From NCBI GenBank assembly GCA_900552565.1, contig USAK01000045.1, positions 1 through 12,110 of the forward strand: a stretch of 12,110 nucleotides of DNA. Reading direction: 5' to 3'. The position numbers and the translations under genes were made by a program. Under the pieces are notes generated by a model. It was not told the origin of the DNA and ran no database searches. It saw only the letters and a program-made list of their open reading frames with translations. Position 1 is the stretch's first letter; each line of letters starts with the position of its first letter. This document shows, in pieces, positions 1 to 7,428 of the stretch. Source of the DNA: an uncultured Selenomonas sp. GTDB taxonomy: Bacteria > Bacillota > Negativicutes > Selenomonadales > Selenomonadaceae.

Positions 1-132
1 AAGGCGATAAACAATAAAAAAACAAGTGGAAATAACCGTGCGACAGTGCATATTTCACGCGAGAATCTGAAGATATCCGGAGAAATAAGAAGAAAATCCT
101 GAAAAATATATAAAATAATATATAAAAATCTA

Positions 133-161
133 TTGATTTATTTTATATCATCCGTTATAAT
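133..161 (+). promoter_or_regulatory. Sigma-70 promoter of the ribose operon
   Basis: TTGATT (133-138) and a perfect TATAAT (156-161) are separated by 17 bases, which places the transcription start near 168 and leaves a 5' leader of about 70 bases before rbsD. Just upstream, 102-130 is almost pure A/T and contains AATATATAAAA twice (105-115 and 117-127, period 12), which looks like an UP element. I see no gene or RNA in bases 1-100. Confidence 0.75.
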
Positions 162-165
162 AACA

Positions 166-181
166 TCTGTAAGCAAACAGA
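166..181. promoter_or_regulatory. Possible RbsR (LacI-type) operator
   Basis: The imperfect 16-bp palindrome TCTGTAAGCAAACAGA has half sites TCTGTAAG and (reverse complement) TCTGTTTG, agreeing at 6 of 8 positions around a central GC. LacI-family operators are typically palindromes of this size with a central CG or GC step. The site covers the predicted transcription start, so a bound repressor would block initiation, and a LacI-type gene lies in the same operon. The assignment to RbsR is inference. Confidence 0.4.
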
Positions 182-240
182 AAGAAGTCAGCCGTATAAT
201 TAAAGAATCTATGCTGGACTGACGAAAAGGGGAGATTCAG

Positions 241-636
241 ATGAAGAAACGTGGTGTACTGCATGCGGAGCTTTCGCGCTGCATTGCAGCACTCGGGCAC
301 AAGGACCTGTTCATGGTCGGCGATGCCGGCATGCCGATTCCGCCGGGAGTTGAGGTCATTGATTTAGCGGTGACGGCCGGTGTACCGTCCTTTACGAGTG
401 TTCTTGATGCCGTGCTGTCGGAGGCGGAGGTCGAAGGCTGTTATCTGGCTGAGGAAATCCGCACGCACAACGAGGACCTGCATGCCTATCTGCGCGGCAG
501 GCTCGAGGATATCCCGTTCGAGTACATGCCGCACGAAGAACTCAAAAAGTTCTCGGCCAAGGCCAAGTTCGCGATACGGACGGGCGAGTTCTCGCCGTAT
601 CCAAACGTGATCCTGCGTGCCGGCGTGGTGTTCTGA
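241..636 (+). CDS. rbsD: D-ribose pyranase RbsD
   Basis: This 131-aa protein matches RbsD over its full length. The enzyme interconverts the pyranose and furanose forms of D-ribose in the cytoplasm, giving ribokinase the form it uses. The family's key residues are at the usual positions: His20 and Asp28 (LGHKDLFMVGDAG), His98, and Tyr120/Asn122 in the C-terminal RTGEFSPYPNVIL stretch. The start follows AAGGGGAG (227-234) with a 6-base gap. It is the first gene of the operon; rbsR begins 79 bases downstream. The short palindrome TGAGAGTCTCA (645-655) lies just after the stop and has no clear role. The identification is secure. The specificity for ribose rather than a related sugar follows from the family and the neighbouring ribokinase. 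Confidence 0.95.
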   Translation: MKKRGVLHAELSRCIAALGHKDLFMVGDAGMPIPPGVEVIDLAVTAGVPSFTSVLDAVLSEAEVEGCYLAEEIRTHNEDLHAYLRGRLEDIPFEYMPHEELKKFSAKAKFAIRTGEFSPYPNVILRAGVVF

Positions 637-715
637 GGCACGGGTGAGAGTCTCAGCGTTGCGCGTTCCGCCTGCTTCGTTTAGAATGGTAAGGAGAAAC
701 AAGGAGGCTGGAACC

Positions 716-1723
716 GTGAAAATAAACATCAAGAAACTCAGTGAGCTGTCGGGCTTTTCGGCAGCGACCGTGTCCAATGCCTTGAACGGCAAGCGCGGTG
801 TCAATCATGATACGGCGCAGCAGATTTTAGCACTCGCGCGCGAGTACGGCTATGTGGCGAGCAGCCGCATCCAGAGCATCCGCCTCGTGATGTACCGCAA
901 CAGCGGCGAGGTATGCTCGGACGCACCATTCTTTTCCACGCTCATCGAGAGCATCGAGAATGAGAGCCGCAAAAACGGCTATGAGACAAAGCTTGTCAAC
1001 CTTTACCGTCAGGAGTCGGACTACGAGGAGCAGGTCGGGGACCTTTTGAGTGATACTTCGTCGGCCATGCTGCTCATCGGGACGGAGCTCAGCGAAGAAG
1101 ATGCCAAGCCCTTCCTGCAGGCGCAGATGCCATTGGTGCTGCTCGACTGTGCCTTTGAGAATCTGCCGTTCCAATGTGTGCTGATGGAAAATGAAAATTC
1201 CGTCGCGGAGGCTGTGCGCGGTCTCATCGCCAAGGGGCACAGGGACATCGGCTATCTTCACGGCTCGGTGCGCACGCGCAATTTCACGTGCCGCGCCAAT
1301 GGCTACCGCCGTGCCATGTTCGAGCACGGACTGCCCGTCAAAGACGAGTTCCAGTTCGAGATGCCCGTCTCGATTACGGGAGCCTATGAGGCGTTCGGCC
1401 GGCTGCTCGAGCAGGGCGCTGCGCTGCCGACGGCGTTTTTTGCCGACAACGACATGATTGCCCTCGGTGCGATGCAGGCCCTGCAGAAGTACAAATACCG
1501 CGTGCCTGAGGATGTGTCGATGATTGGTTTTGACGACATCGACTTCAGCGAGGTCTGCGCGCCGGGGCTCACGACGATTCACGTATATAAGAAAGAACTT
1601 GGGCAGACTGCCGTGCGCCGTCTTTTGGAACTCATCCGCGAGCCGGAACAGGCGAAGATGCGCATCCAGATTTACAACAAGCTGATTGAGCGCGGCAGCG
1701 TAGCAAAGCCCCGCGCCGAATGA
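716..1723 (+). CDS. rbsR: LacI-family transcriptional regulator, probable ribose repressor RbsR
   Basis: A 335-aa LacI/GalR regulator. The N-terminal helix-turn-helix (residues about 4-30: KKLSELSGFSAATVSNALNG) has the family's TVSNAL recognition-helix start. A periplasmic-binding-protein-like effector domain follows (about 50-330), with typical late motifs FFADNDMIALGAMQAL, VPEDVSMIGFDDI and TTIH. I chose the GTG at 716 because AAGGAGG (701-707) sits 8 bases before it and the helix-turn-helix then starts at residue 4, as in the family. An in-frame ATG at 617 would overlap rbsD and add 33 unrelated residues. The gene lies between rbsD and rbsK, 32 bases before rbsK, so it is probably co-transcribed and autoregulated through the palindrome near 166-181. 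The ligand (ribose or a phosphorylated product) is inferred from context only. Confidence 0.88.
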   Translation: MKINIKKLSELSGFSAATVSNALNGKRGVNHDTAQQILALAREYGYVASSRIQSIRLVMYRNSGEVCSDAPFFSTLIESIENESRKNGYETKLVNLYRQESDYEEQVGDLLSDTSSAMLLIGTELSEEDAKPFLQAQMPLVLLDCAFENLPFQCVLMENENSVAEAVRGLIAKGHRDIGYLHGSVRTRNFTCRANGYRRAMFEHGLPVKDEFQFEMPVSITGAYEAFGRLLEQGAALPTAFFADNDMIALGAMQALQKYKYRVPEDVSMIGFDDIDFSEVCAPGLTTIHVYKKELGQTAVRRLLELIREPEQAKMRIQIYNKLIERGSVAKPRAE

Positions 1724-1755
1724 CAAGAATTCAGGGGAAACTATAGGAGGAAATC

Positions 1756-2670
1756 ATGAAGATTGCAGTGATTGGTTCGACGATGATGGACATCGTCTCG
1801 TATATGGATCGTATGCCGGAGGGCGGCGAAACACGCCGCGTCGAGGGCTTTCATATCGCGAGCGGCGGCAAGGGGGCCAATCAGGCTATTGCCGCAGCCA
1901 AGCTCGGCGCCGATGTCGTGATGATGACATCGGTCGGCGATGACATGTTCGGCGAACAGTCGCGCAAGAATTTTCAGAACCATCATATTGATATGAGTCT
2001 TGTCAAGACGGCGAAAGATACGTCCAATGGTATTGCGACGATTGTCGTGGAACGCTCGGGGCAGAACCGCATCCTCATCAATCCGGGAGCCAATGAGAAA
2101 CTGACGCCGGCCGATATCGAAAAAGCTGGGGCAGAGCTCGCCGCGTGCGGCCTTTTCGTCCTGCAGCTCGAAGTTCCTTTGGAGACGGTCTATGCGGCCA
2201 TCCGCTTTGCGAAGAAGCACGGCATCAAGGTGCTGCTGAATCCGGCGCCGGCGAGCCGTGAGCTCTCGCTCGACATGGCCTGCCAGTGCGATTTCTTCGT
2301 GCCGAATGAGACGGAGCTGTCCATCCTCGTCAATAAGCCGGTGGACACGGTTGCACAGGTGCAGGAAGCAGCGAAGAGCCTCGTGGCACAGGGCCTGACG
2401 AACGTCATCGTCACGATGGGCAGCCGCGGTTCGCTGCTCGTCACGGCAGAAGAAACGCAGCTCGTGCCGTCGCTCAAAGTCGATGCCGTCGACAGCACGG
2501 GTGCCGGCGATGCGTTTATCGGCTGCTTTGTCGATACGTATGCGCGCACACAGGATGTACTCGGCTCGATGCAGCGTGCTTCCCAGTACGCCGCCCTGAG
2601 TGTCACGCGCAAAGGCACGCAGAATTCTTATGCCGACGCGCGGGAATTTGCCGCTTTTCTCGATGCCTGA
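1756..2670 (+). CDS. rbsK: Ribokinase RbsK
   Basis: A 304-aa PfkB-family sugar kinase that phosphorylates D-ribose to ribose 5-phosphate with ATP in the cytoplasm, feeding the pentose phosphate pathway. The first family signature is GGKGANQA (37-44), which contacts the sugar. NPAPA (162-166) and PNETE (183-187) follow, and the second signature VDSTGAGDAF (245-254) carries the catalytic base Asp252 and the GAGD anion hole. The length is normal for ribokinases. AGGAGG (1745-1750) is 5 bases before the ATG. It is followed after 54 bases by the sugar symporter. The family is certain; ribose as substrate is strongly supported by rbsD and the regulator, although deoxyribokinases share these motifs. 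Confidence 0.95.
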   Translation: MKIAVIGSTMMDIVSYMDRMPEGGETRRVEGFHIASGGKGANQAIAAAKLGADVVMMTSVGDDMFGEQSRKNFQNHHIDMSLVKTAKDTSNGIATIVVERSGQNRILINPGANEKLTPADIEKAGAELAACGLFVLQLEVPLETVYAAIRFAKKHGIKVLLNPAPASRELSLDMACQCDFFVPNETELSILVNKPVDTVAQVQEAAKSLVAQGLTNVIVTMGSRGSLLVTAEETQLVPSLKVDAVDSTGAGDAFIGCFVDTYARTQDVLGSMQRASQYAALSVTRKGTQNSYADAREFAAFLDA

Positions 2671-2724
2671 GCCCTTGGGCTGCAGCTCGTTTTGCCACAC
2701 AAATAATTCAGGAGGATTCACCCG

Positions 2725-4062
2725 ATGGAAAAACAAGACATCATTCAGTATGACAATGGCTATATCAGCAAGACCCCGATTTTCCAGTTTATCCTGCTCT
2801 CGTGCCTGTTTCCGCTCTGGGCGGCGGCCGCAAGCCTCAACGATGTCCTCATCACGCAGTTCAAGAGCGTGTTTGCCCTGAGCGACTTCGCTTCGGCGCT
2901 CGTGCAGAGTGCCTTCTACAGTGGCTATTTTCTCATCTCAATCCCTGCGTCCATCGTCATCCGCAAGACGACGTACAAGACGGCCATTCTCACGGGCCTC
3001 GGCTTTTACATTGCCGGCTGCTGCCTGTTCTTCCCCGCTTCGCACATGGCGACGTACACGATGTTCCTCGTGGCGATTTTCGCCATCGCCATTGGCCTTG
3101 GCTTCCTCGAGACGTCGGCCAACACGTACAGCACAATGCTCGGACCGGAAAAACACGCGACACTGCGCCTGAACATCAGCCAGACGTTCCAGCCAATCGG
3201 CGCCATCAGCGGCATCCTGCTCGGCAAATACCTGATTTTCCAGGAAGGCGACAGCATGATGAATCAGCTCGCCACGATGGATGCCGTGCAGGCCGCAGCG
3301 TTCAAGATGGAAATGCTGCAGCACACGCTTGAGCCGTACCACGTCATGATTTACATCCTCTTGGCCGTCTTTGCCCTGTTTGCCGTCACGAAGTTCCCGA
3401 AATGCAAGGTAAAATCCGCGGCGGAAAAAGTGCCGGGCATTGGCGAGACGCTTGCGTACCTCGCCAAGAACAAACGCTTCAAGAAAGGCATCGTCGCTCA
3501 GTTCCTCTATGTCGGCATGCAGGTAGCCGTCTGGTCGTTCACGATTCGCCTGGCCCTGCATCTCAACCCGAGCTTCAATGAACGCATGGCCGCGAACTTC
3601 ATGGTGTACAGCTTCATCTGCTTCTTCGTCGGCAAATTCATCGCCAACTTCCTCATGACGAAATTCTCGGCCAATAAAGTTCTCGTAGCGTATTCGGTCA
3701 TCGGCTGCCTCGTCCTTCTCTATACGTCGTTCGTTCCTGATATGACGGCCCTCTGGGCAGCGGTATCCGTCAGCCTGCTCTTCGGACCGTGCTGGGCGAC
3801 GATTTATGCCAAAACGCTTGAAGCCGTCGAGAAGAAGTACACGGAGACGGCCGGCGCCATCGTCGTCATGTCGATTGTCGGCGGTGCGTTCGTGCCAGCC
3901 ATTCAGGGCTTTGTCTCGGATGTCACGGGCTCGATGCAGTTCTCCTTTATCGTCAATCTGTTCTGCTTCTTTGCCATCGGCCTTTACTTCCGCGGTGAAG
4001 CCAAGCTTGAGGCAGCAGCTGAAAAACAGAATCATGTAGAAGCAGTCGAATCGGAAGCTTGA
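2725..4062 (+). CDS. FHS-family (FucP-like) sugar:H+ symporter, probable ribose importer
   Basis: A 445-aa major facilitator protein with about 12 hydrophobic membrane segments. It matches the fucose/hexose symporter (FHS) subfamily: SLNDVLITQF, SDFASALVQSAFYSGYF, GLGFLETSANTYSTMLGP, RLNISQTFQPIGAISG and QVAVWSFTIR all align by eye with E. coli FucP. The two acidic residues known to work in FucP proton coupling and sugar binding (Asp46 and Glu135 there) correspond to Asp40 and Glu129 here. AGGAGG (2710-2715) lies 9 bases before the ATG. Its place after rbsD-rbsR-rbsK suggests it brings in D-ribose in place of the RbsABC transporter. The FHS family also includes fucose and deoxyribose permeases, so the substrate is inferred from the operon. 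A hairpin at 4092-4118 ends the unit. Confidence 0.88.
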   Translation: MEKQDIIQYDNGYISKTPIFQFILLSCLFPLWAAAASLNDVLITQFKSVFALSDFASALVQSAFYSGYFLISIPASIVIRKTTYKTAILTGLGFYIAGCCLFFPASHMATYTMFLVAIFAIAIGLGFLETSANTYSTMLGPEKHATLRLNISQTFQPIGAISGILLGKYLIFQEGDSMMNQLATMDAVQAAAFKMEMLQHTLEPYHVMIYILLAVFALFAVTKFPKCKVKSAAEKVPGIGETLAYLAKNKRFKKGIVAQFLYVGMQVAVWSFTIRLALHLNPSFNERMAANFMVYSFICFFVGKFIANFLMTKFSANKVLVAYSVIGCLVLLYTSFVPDMTALWAAVSVSLLFGPCWATIYAKTLEAVEKKYTETAGAIVVMSIVGGAFVPAIQGFVSDVTGSMQFSFIVNLFCFFAIGLYFRGEAKLEAAAEKQNHVEAVESEA

Positions 4063-4091
4063 ACGGCTTGAGATGGTCTGTTCTCTTATTG

Positions 4092-4118
4092 CAAAGACCA
4101 GCCTTGTGCTGGTCTTTG
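4092..4118 (+). terminator. Hairpin ending the ribose operon
   Basis: A perfect 11-bp inverted repeat (CAAAGACCAGC, 4092-4102, with GCTGGTCTTTG, 4108-4118) closes a 5-base loop 29 bases after the symporter stop. The following tract (GTTATAATTGT) is only moderately T-rich, so termination may be partial. Confidence 0.65.
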
Positions 4119-4120
4119 TG

Positions 4121-4148
4121 TTATAATTGTATTATTATAATTGTATTA
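4121..4148 (+). repeat. 14-bp perfect tandem duplication in the promoter region of glycerate kinase
   Basis: TTATAATTGTATTA occurs twice in exact tandem (4121-4134 and 4135-4148). Each copy contains a TATAAT hexamer (4122-4127 and 4136-4141) and a TTGTAT that can serve as a -35 element. Confidence 0.8.
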
Positions 4149-4154
4149 TATAGT
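4127..4154 (+). promoter_or_regulatory. Possible promoter of glycerate kinase
   Basis: TTGTAT (4127-4132) and TATAGT (4149-4154) are 16 bases apart and lie 30 bases before the start codon. Because of the tandem repeat, other registers using the two TATAAT copies are possible, so the exact start point is uncertain. Confidence 0.4.
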
Positions 4155-4183
4155 AAGAAACTGCAGGGAAAGGAAGAAAGACT

Positions 4184-5335
4184 ATGCGCATTGTCATTGC
4201 CATGGATTCGTTCAAAGGTTCGATTTCTTCGATTGAGGCAGGAAATGTCCTGAAAAAAGCCATTTTGGACCGGTATCCTGATGATATCGTCCGCGTTTTT
4301 CCGCTGGCCGATGGCGGTGAGGGGACGGTTGACGCACTGGCGCAGGGGCTGCATGGCAGCATCGTGCCCGTCGTGGTCACGGGGCCTTTGGGCACGCCGG
4401 TAAAGAGCCGCTTTGGCTATCTGCCGCAGACAAAGACAGCGGTCATTGAGATGGCCGATGCCTCGGGGCTGCCGCTCGTGCCGCGCGAACGCCGCAATCC
4501 GCTGCGGACGACGACATATGGGCTCGGCGAGCTCATCCGTGCGGCTCTCGACAGGGGCTGCCGTCATTTCATCATGGGGCTCGGCGGCAGTGCGACGAAC
4601 GACTGCGGTCTCGGCATGCTGACGGCGCTGGGCTTCCGCTTTTTGACGGAACGCGGCGAGGAAGCGGGCATCATGGGCGGCGACCTCGCTTCTGTCGCCA
4701 GCATCGATGTGTCGGGGGCGGATGCGCGGCTTCGGGAATGCCATTTCGATATTGCCTGCGATGTGCGCAATCCTCTCGTCGGGCCGCAGGGCTGTTCGGC
4801 CGTCTTTGGCCCGCAGAAAGGCGCGACGCCCGTCATCGTCAAGCGCATGGATAAAGATATTGACCGCTTTGCGAAGCTCGCTGAGGAAATCATGGGCAGA
4901 GAGGGCCGCACAATGCCGGGCGCCGGCGCGGCAGGCGGCCTCGGCTTTGCCTTCCATGTATTTTTAGGGGGCGTACTCACGCCGGGCAGCAGTCTCATCC
5001 TTGAGGCCATCGGCATCAAGGACGCCCTGAAAGTCGCGAATGTACTCATCACGGGCGAGGGCCGCATGGACGCGCAGTCGGCCATGGGCAAGGCTCCGGT
5101 CGCCGTGGCCCAGCTGGCCAAGAGCCTGCAGAAGGACTGCCTGACGATTGCCCTCTGCGGTGCTGCGGCACGCGATGCGGAAGATGTCAATCAGCATGGC
5201 ATCGATGCGTATTTCCCCATCCTGCACGCGCCGATGCCGGTCGAAGAGGCCATGGAACGCGCCGTGACGGAAATAAATCTGCGCCAGACGGCCCAGCAGA
5301 TTTTTGCGCTGCTGCACCGCGCGTTTGACGAATAA
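4184..5335 (+). CDS. glxK: Glycerate kinase (GarK/GlxK family)
   Basis: A 383-aa type-1 glycerate kinase, which phosphorylates D-glycerate with ATP and passes it to lower glycolysis (2-phosphoglycerate for characterised members). Family landmarks in order: DSFKGS (8-13), PLADGGEGT (40-48), GLGGSATND (132-140), ACDVRNPL (191-198), PGAGAAGGLG (245-254) and TGEGRMD (290-296). The length is normal. The start follows the purine-rich AGGGAAAGGAAG (4166-4177). It is separated from the ribose operon by a hairpin and has its own likely promoter in the 14-bp tandem repeat. No glyoxylate, tartronate or galactarate genes are nearby, so the glycerate source cannot be read from context. The family is certain; the symbol follows the Bacillus naming and garK would be equally fair. 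Confidence 0.93.
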   Translation: MRIVIAMDSFKGSISSIEAGNVLKKAILDRYPDDIVRVFPLADGGEGTVDALAQGLHGSIVPVVVTGPLGTPVKSRFGYLPQTKTAVIEMADASGLPLVPRERRNPLRTTTYGLGELIRAALDRGCRHFIMGLGGSATNDCGLGMLTALGFRFLTERGEEAGIMGGDLASVASIDVSGADARLRECHFDIACDVRNPLVGPQGCSAVFGPQKGATPVIVKRMDKDIDRFAKLAEEIMGREGRTMPGAGAAGGLGFAFHVFLGGVLTPGSSLILEAIGIKDALKVANVLITGEGRMDAQSAMGKAPVAVAQLAKSLQKDCLTIALCGAAARDAEDVNQHGIDAYFPILHAPMPVEEAMERAVTEINLRQTAQQIFALLHRAFDE

Positions 5336-5357
5336 GCCGCAACGTCAAAAAAGGTCT

Positions 5358-5386
5358 TTGCACCTTGGGCAGGAAAAGACTATACT
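5358..5386 (+). promoter_or_regulatory. Sigma-70 promoter of the coiled-coil/deacetylase pair
   Basis: TTGCAC (5358-5363), a 17-base spacer and TATACT (5381-5386) give a start near 5393 and a short leader of about 26 bases before the ATG at 5419. The -35 overlaps a small inverted repeat (AAGGT, 5351-5355, with ACCTT, 5362-5366), which might hinder read-through from glycerate kinase or affect access. No clear terminator separates the two units. Confidence 0.7.
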
Positions 5387-5418
5387 AGGAAACGTAGTTA
5401 TTCTTATGAGGTGATTGT

Positions 5419-6372
5419 ATGGCCAATGTCAAGACCTATAAAATGGAGCCCGAGACCAGTGAAAAGCTCCAGAAAATCTGTGAGGAACTCCATCTGACGT
5501 GGGACGGGACGTTCCAGACGCTCGCAAATCTCTACGCTCAGCAGAAAGCCGTCGGGAAGCTGCCGGAGCGCGGCATGGAAGTCAAGGAATTCCAGAGCCT
5601 GTTAAACCGCGTTTCCGAGGCGTTCACGTATGCGCTGACGGTCAACGCCGACGCCGAGGACCGCATTCGTCAGGAATTTGCACAGAAATTTTCCGCGCAG
5701 CAGCAGGAGCTGCAGGAGACGAAGGCACAGGCAGAAGAAGAACTGAAAGCACGCAAGGCCGCCGAACTGCAGACGCGCGAGGCCAAGGGGCAGGCGGATT
5801 CCTACCGTCAGCAGCTTGAAAAAGTCACGCGCGACCTCGACCACGTGCAGGAAAATGCGCGTCTCGCGGCCAAATCGCAGGCTGAGGCCCTTGCGGACAA
5901 GGAGCGCCTCAATCATCTGCAGGCCCAGCAGCTCAGCACCTTGACGGCAGAAAAAGAAAAATGGCAGGCCACCGCGCAGAAGACGGCAGAGCTTGAACAG
6001 CAGGGGGATGAACTGCGCCGTGAACTCGAAGCCGCCCGGCAGGCCGTGAAGCTGGCACGCGCGGAAAACGAGAAGCTGCAGTCGGCCCTGCACGAAAAAG
6101 AGCAGGTGCTCAAGGCCCGCACGGAGGCCCTTGAAGAGCAGTATCAGCATGAAAAGCGCATGCTCATGGCCAAGGCCGAGAACGAACGCCAGTCGGCCGT
6201 GCTGCAGGTCAAGTCGGAATACGCCGCCCGCCTCGAATCCCTGCAGGAAAAATACATGGCCCAGCTCGAAAAGTCGTATGCCCATGCCGCAGGAAAGCAG
6301 GACAGCAAAATGCAGACTGAGAAAAAAGCACAGGCGGCACAGGGACAGGAGGCGGAAAAGACCAATGAATAA
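5419..6372 (+). CDS. Coiled-coil protein with possible small N-terminal DNA-binding module, function unknown
   Basis: A 317-aa cytoplasmic-looking protein without signal peptide or membrane segment. Residues 1-45 (TYKMEPETSEKLQKICEELHLTWDGTFQTLANLY) have a short strand followed by two helices, the layout of ribbon-helix-helix modules; this is a fold guess. Residues about 55-75 are a hydrophobic linker helix, and about 78-295 are almost entirely A, E, Q, K, R and L in heptad-like order, i.e. a long coiled coil. A charged tail ends the protein. KfrA-like plasmid proteins and SMC-like fragments share this plan, but I recognise no specific family. GAGGTGA (5408-5414) lies 4 bases before the ATG. 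The stop overlaps the deacetylase start by 8 bases, so the two are probably made together. Function is not assigned. Confidence 0.85.
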   Translation: MANVKTYKMEPETSEKLQKICEELHLTWDGTFQTLANLYAQQKAVGKLPERGMEVKEFQSLLNRVSEAFTYALTVNADAEDRIRQEFAQKFSAQQQELQETKAQAEEELKARKAAELQTREAKGQADSYRQQLEKVTRDLDHVQENARLAAKSQAEALADKERLNHLQAQQLSTLTAEKEKWQATAQKTAELEQQGDELRRELEAARQAVKLARAENEKLQSALHEKEQVLKARTEALEEQYQHEKRMLMAKAENERQSAVLQVKSEYAARLESLQEKYMAQLEKSYAHAAGKQDSKMQTEKKAQAAQGQEAEKTNE

Positions 6373-7264
6373 GCTCAGGGAACGCCTCGGCTTCTTCGGG
6401 GGCATCATCTTATTGGGCGCGGCTGTCTTCCTGACCGGCTGCGGCACGGTGCCGAAAGATGCAGACAGCTCTTCATCCTCCACGCAGGCAGCGGAAGAGA
6501 CGCAGACAAGTCCCGACTATGTGCTCGCGGCCGATGACTTTGCCAATCTGCAGCTTGACGACCCCACGAAGCCGGTCTATGACAAGTACACCCTGTCCGA
6601 CCGCCGCGCCAAGGGCCTGACGACCGCGCTGCCGGACCTGACTCCTTATAAGGAAGGAAAAGTCGTCTATCTGACGTTTGACGACGGCCCCGACGACAAG
6701 AACACGCCGGCCATCCTTGATATATTGAAGGAAAACGACGTCAAGGCGACCTTCTACGTGACAGGCGCGCATGCGGAGCTTCATCCGGAGGTACTGCAGC
6801 GCATCTATAAGGAAGGCAATGCCATCGGCAATCACAGCTACGACCACGATTACAAGAAACTCTACGTTTCGCCGCAGACGTTCCTCGCCGAGATGGAGCG
6901 CACGGATGAAATCATCCATGGCATCATCGGTGTGCGTCCGCTGATTCTGCGCGCTCCGGGCGGCGTCATCGGCCATTTCACGAAGGCCTACGGTCCGGCC
7001 CTCAAGGAGAACGGCTATGTCGAGCACGACTGGAATGTCAGCTCGGCCGATGCCGCGCCGAATCATCCGGTTGCACAGGACTTCATCGACAACATCGACA
7101 GCCAGACGGACCAGCCCGTCGCCGCGCACAGCGCAATCATCCTCATGCATTGTTCCGAAGGCCATGAGGAGACGGTCAAGGCCCTGCCGAAAATCATCGA
7201 GATTCTCAAGGCCAAGGGCTATACGTTTGGCGTCATCACGCCGATGACACCGCAGCCGTGGTAA
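6365..7264 (+). CDS. Polysaccharide deacetylase lipoprotein (NodB/PgdA-like)
   Basis: A 299-aa carbohydrate esterase family 4 protein. Such enzymes remove N-acetyl groups from peptidoglycan or other GlcNAc polymers. Residues 1-26 form a lipoprotein signal with lipobox LTGC (lipidated Cys26), followed by a Ser-rich linker, so it should be membrane-anchored outside the cytoplasm. The NodB motifs are in order: TFDDGP (104-109, catalytic Asp106 and metal ligand Asp107), HSYDH (157-161, metal ligands His157 and His161), RAPGG (196-200), DWN (222-224) and IILMH (258-262, His262). The ATG at 6365 puts the signal peptide at the N terminus. AGGAGG (6347-6352) lies inside the upstream gene, a slightly long 12 bases away. 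The start overlaps the coiled-coil gene by 8 bases. The catalytic set is complete; the substrate is unproven. Confidence 0.9.
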   Translation: MNKLRERLGFFGGIILLGAAVFLTGCGTVPKDADSSSSSTQAAEETQTSPDYVLAADDFANLQLDDPTKPVYDKYTLSDRRAKGLTTALPDLTPYKEGKVVYLTFDDGPDDKNTPAILDILKENDVKATFYVTGAHAELHPEVLQRIYKEGNAIGNHSYDHDYKKLYVSPQTFLAEMERTDEIIHGIIGVRPLILRAPGGVIGHFTKAYGPALKENGYVEHDWNVSSADAAPNHPVAQDFIDNIDSQTDQPVAAHSAIILMHCSEGHEETVKALPKIIEILKAKGYTFGVITPMTPQPW

Positions 7265-7293
7265 TATATGGCAATTGTTTGAACTAAACATAT

Positions 7294-7330
7294 AAATGGC
7301 AGCGCCCAGGAAGGAATGATGCTGCCATTT
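7294..7330 (+). terminator. Inverted repeat after the deacetylase gene, possible terminator
   Basis: AAATGGCAGC (7294-7303) pairs perfectly with GCTGCCATTT (7321-7330) around a 17-base loop, 30 bases after the stop codon. There is no real T tract (GTCGTATC follows), so it may be an RNA-stabilising hairpin or a weak terminator. Confidence 0.4.
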
Positions 7331-7428
7331 GTCGTATCATTACATAAAACATTTTGCAATAATTTTAAGCTTTTCAGCCGTGCCGTTTTGTATAGAGGGA
7401 TGTTCGAGGAAAAAATTGGGGGGGTGGC

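Noticed and set aside
195..200. Second TATAAT upstream of rbsD
   Set aside because: No -35-like hexamer lies at a workable distance; the promoter at 133-161 is much better.
617..715. Upstream ATG (617) for the LacI-type regulator
   Set aside because: It overlaps rbsD and adds 33 residues before the helix-turn-helix; the GTG at 716 has an excellent AAGGAGG site.
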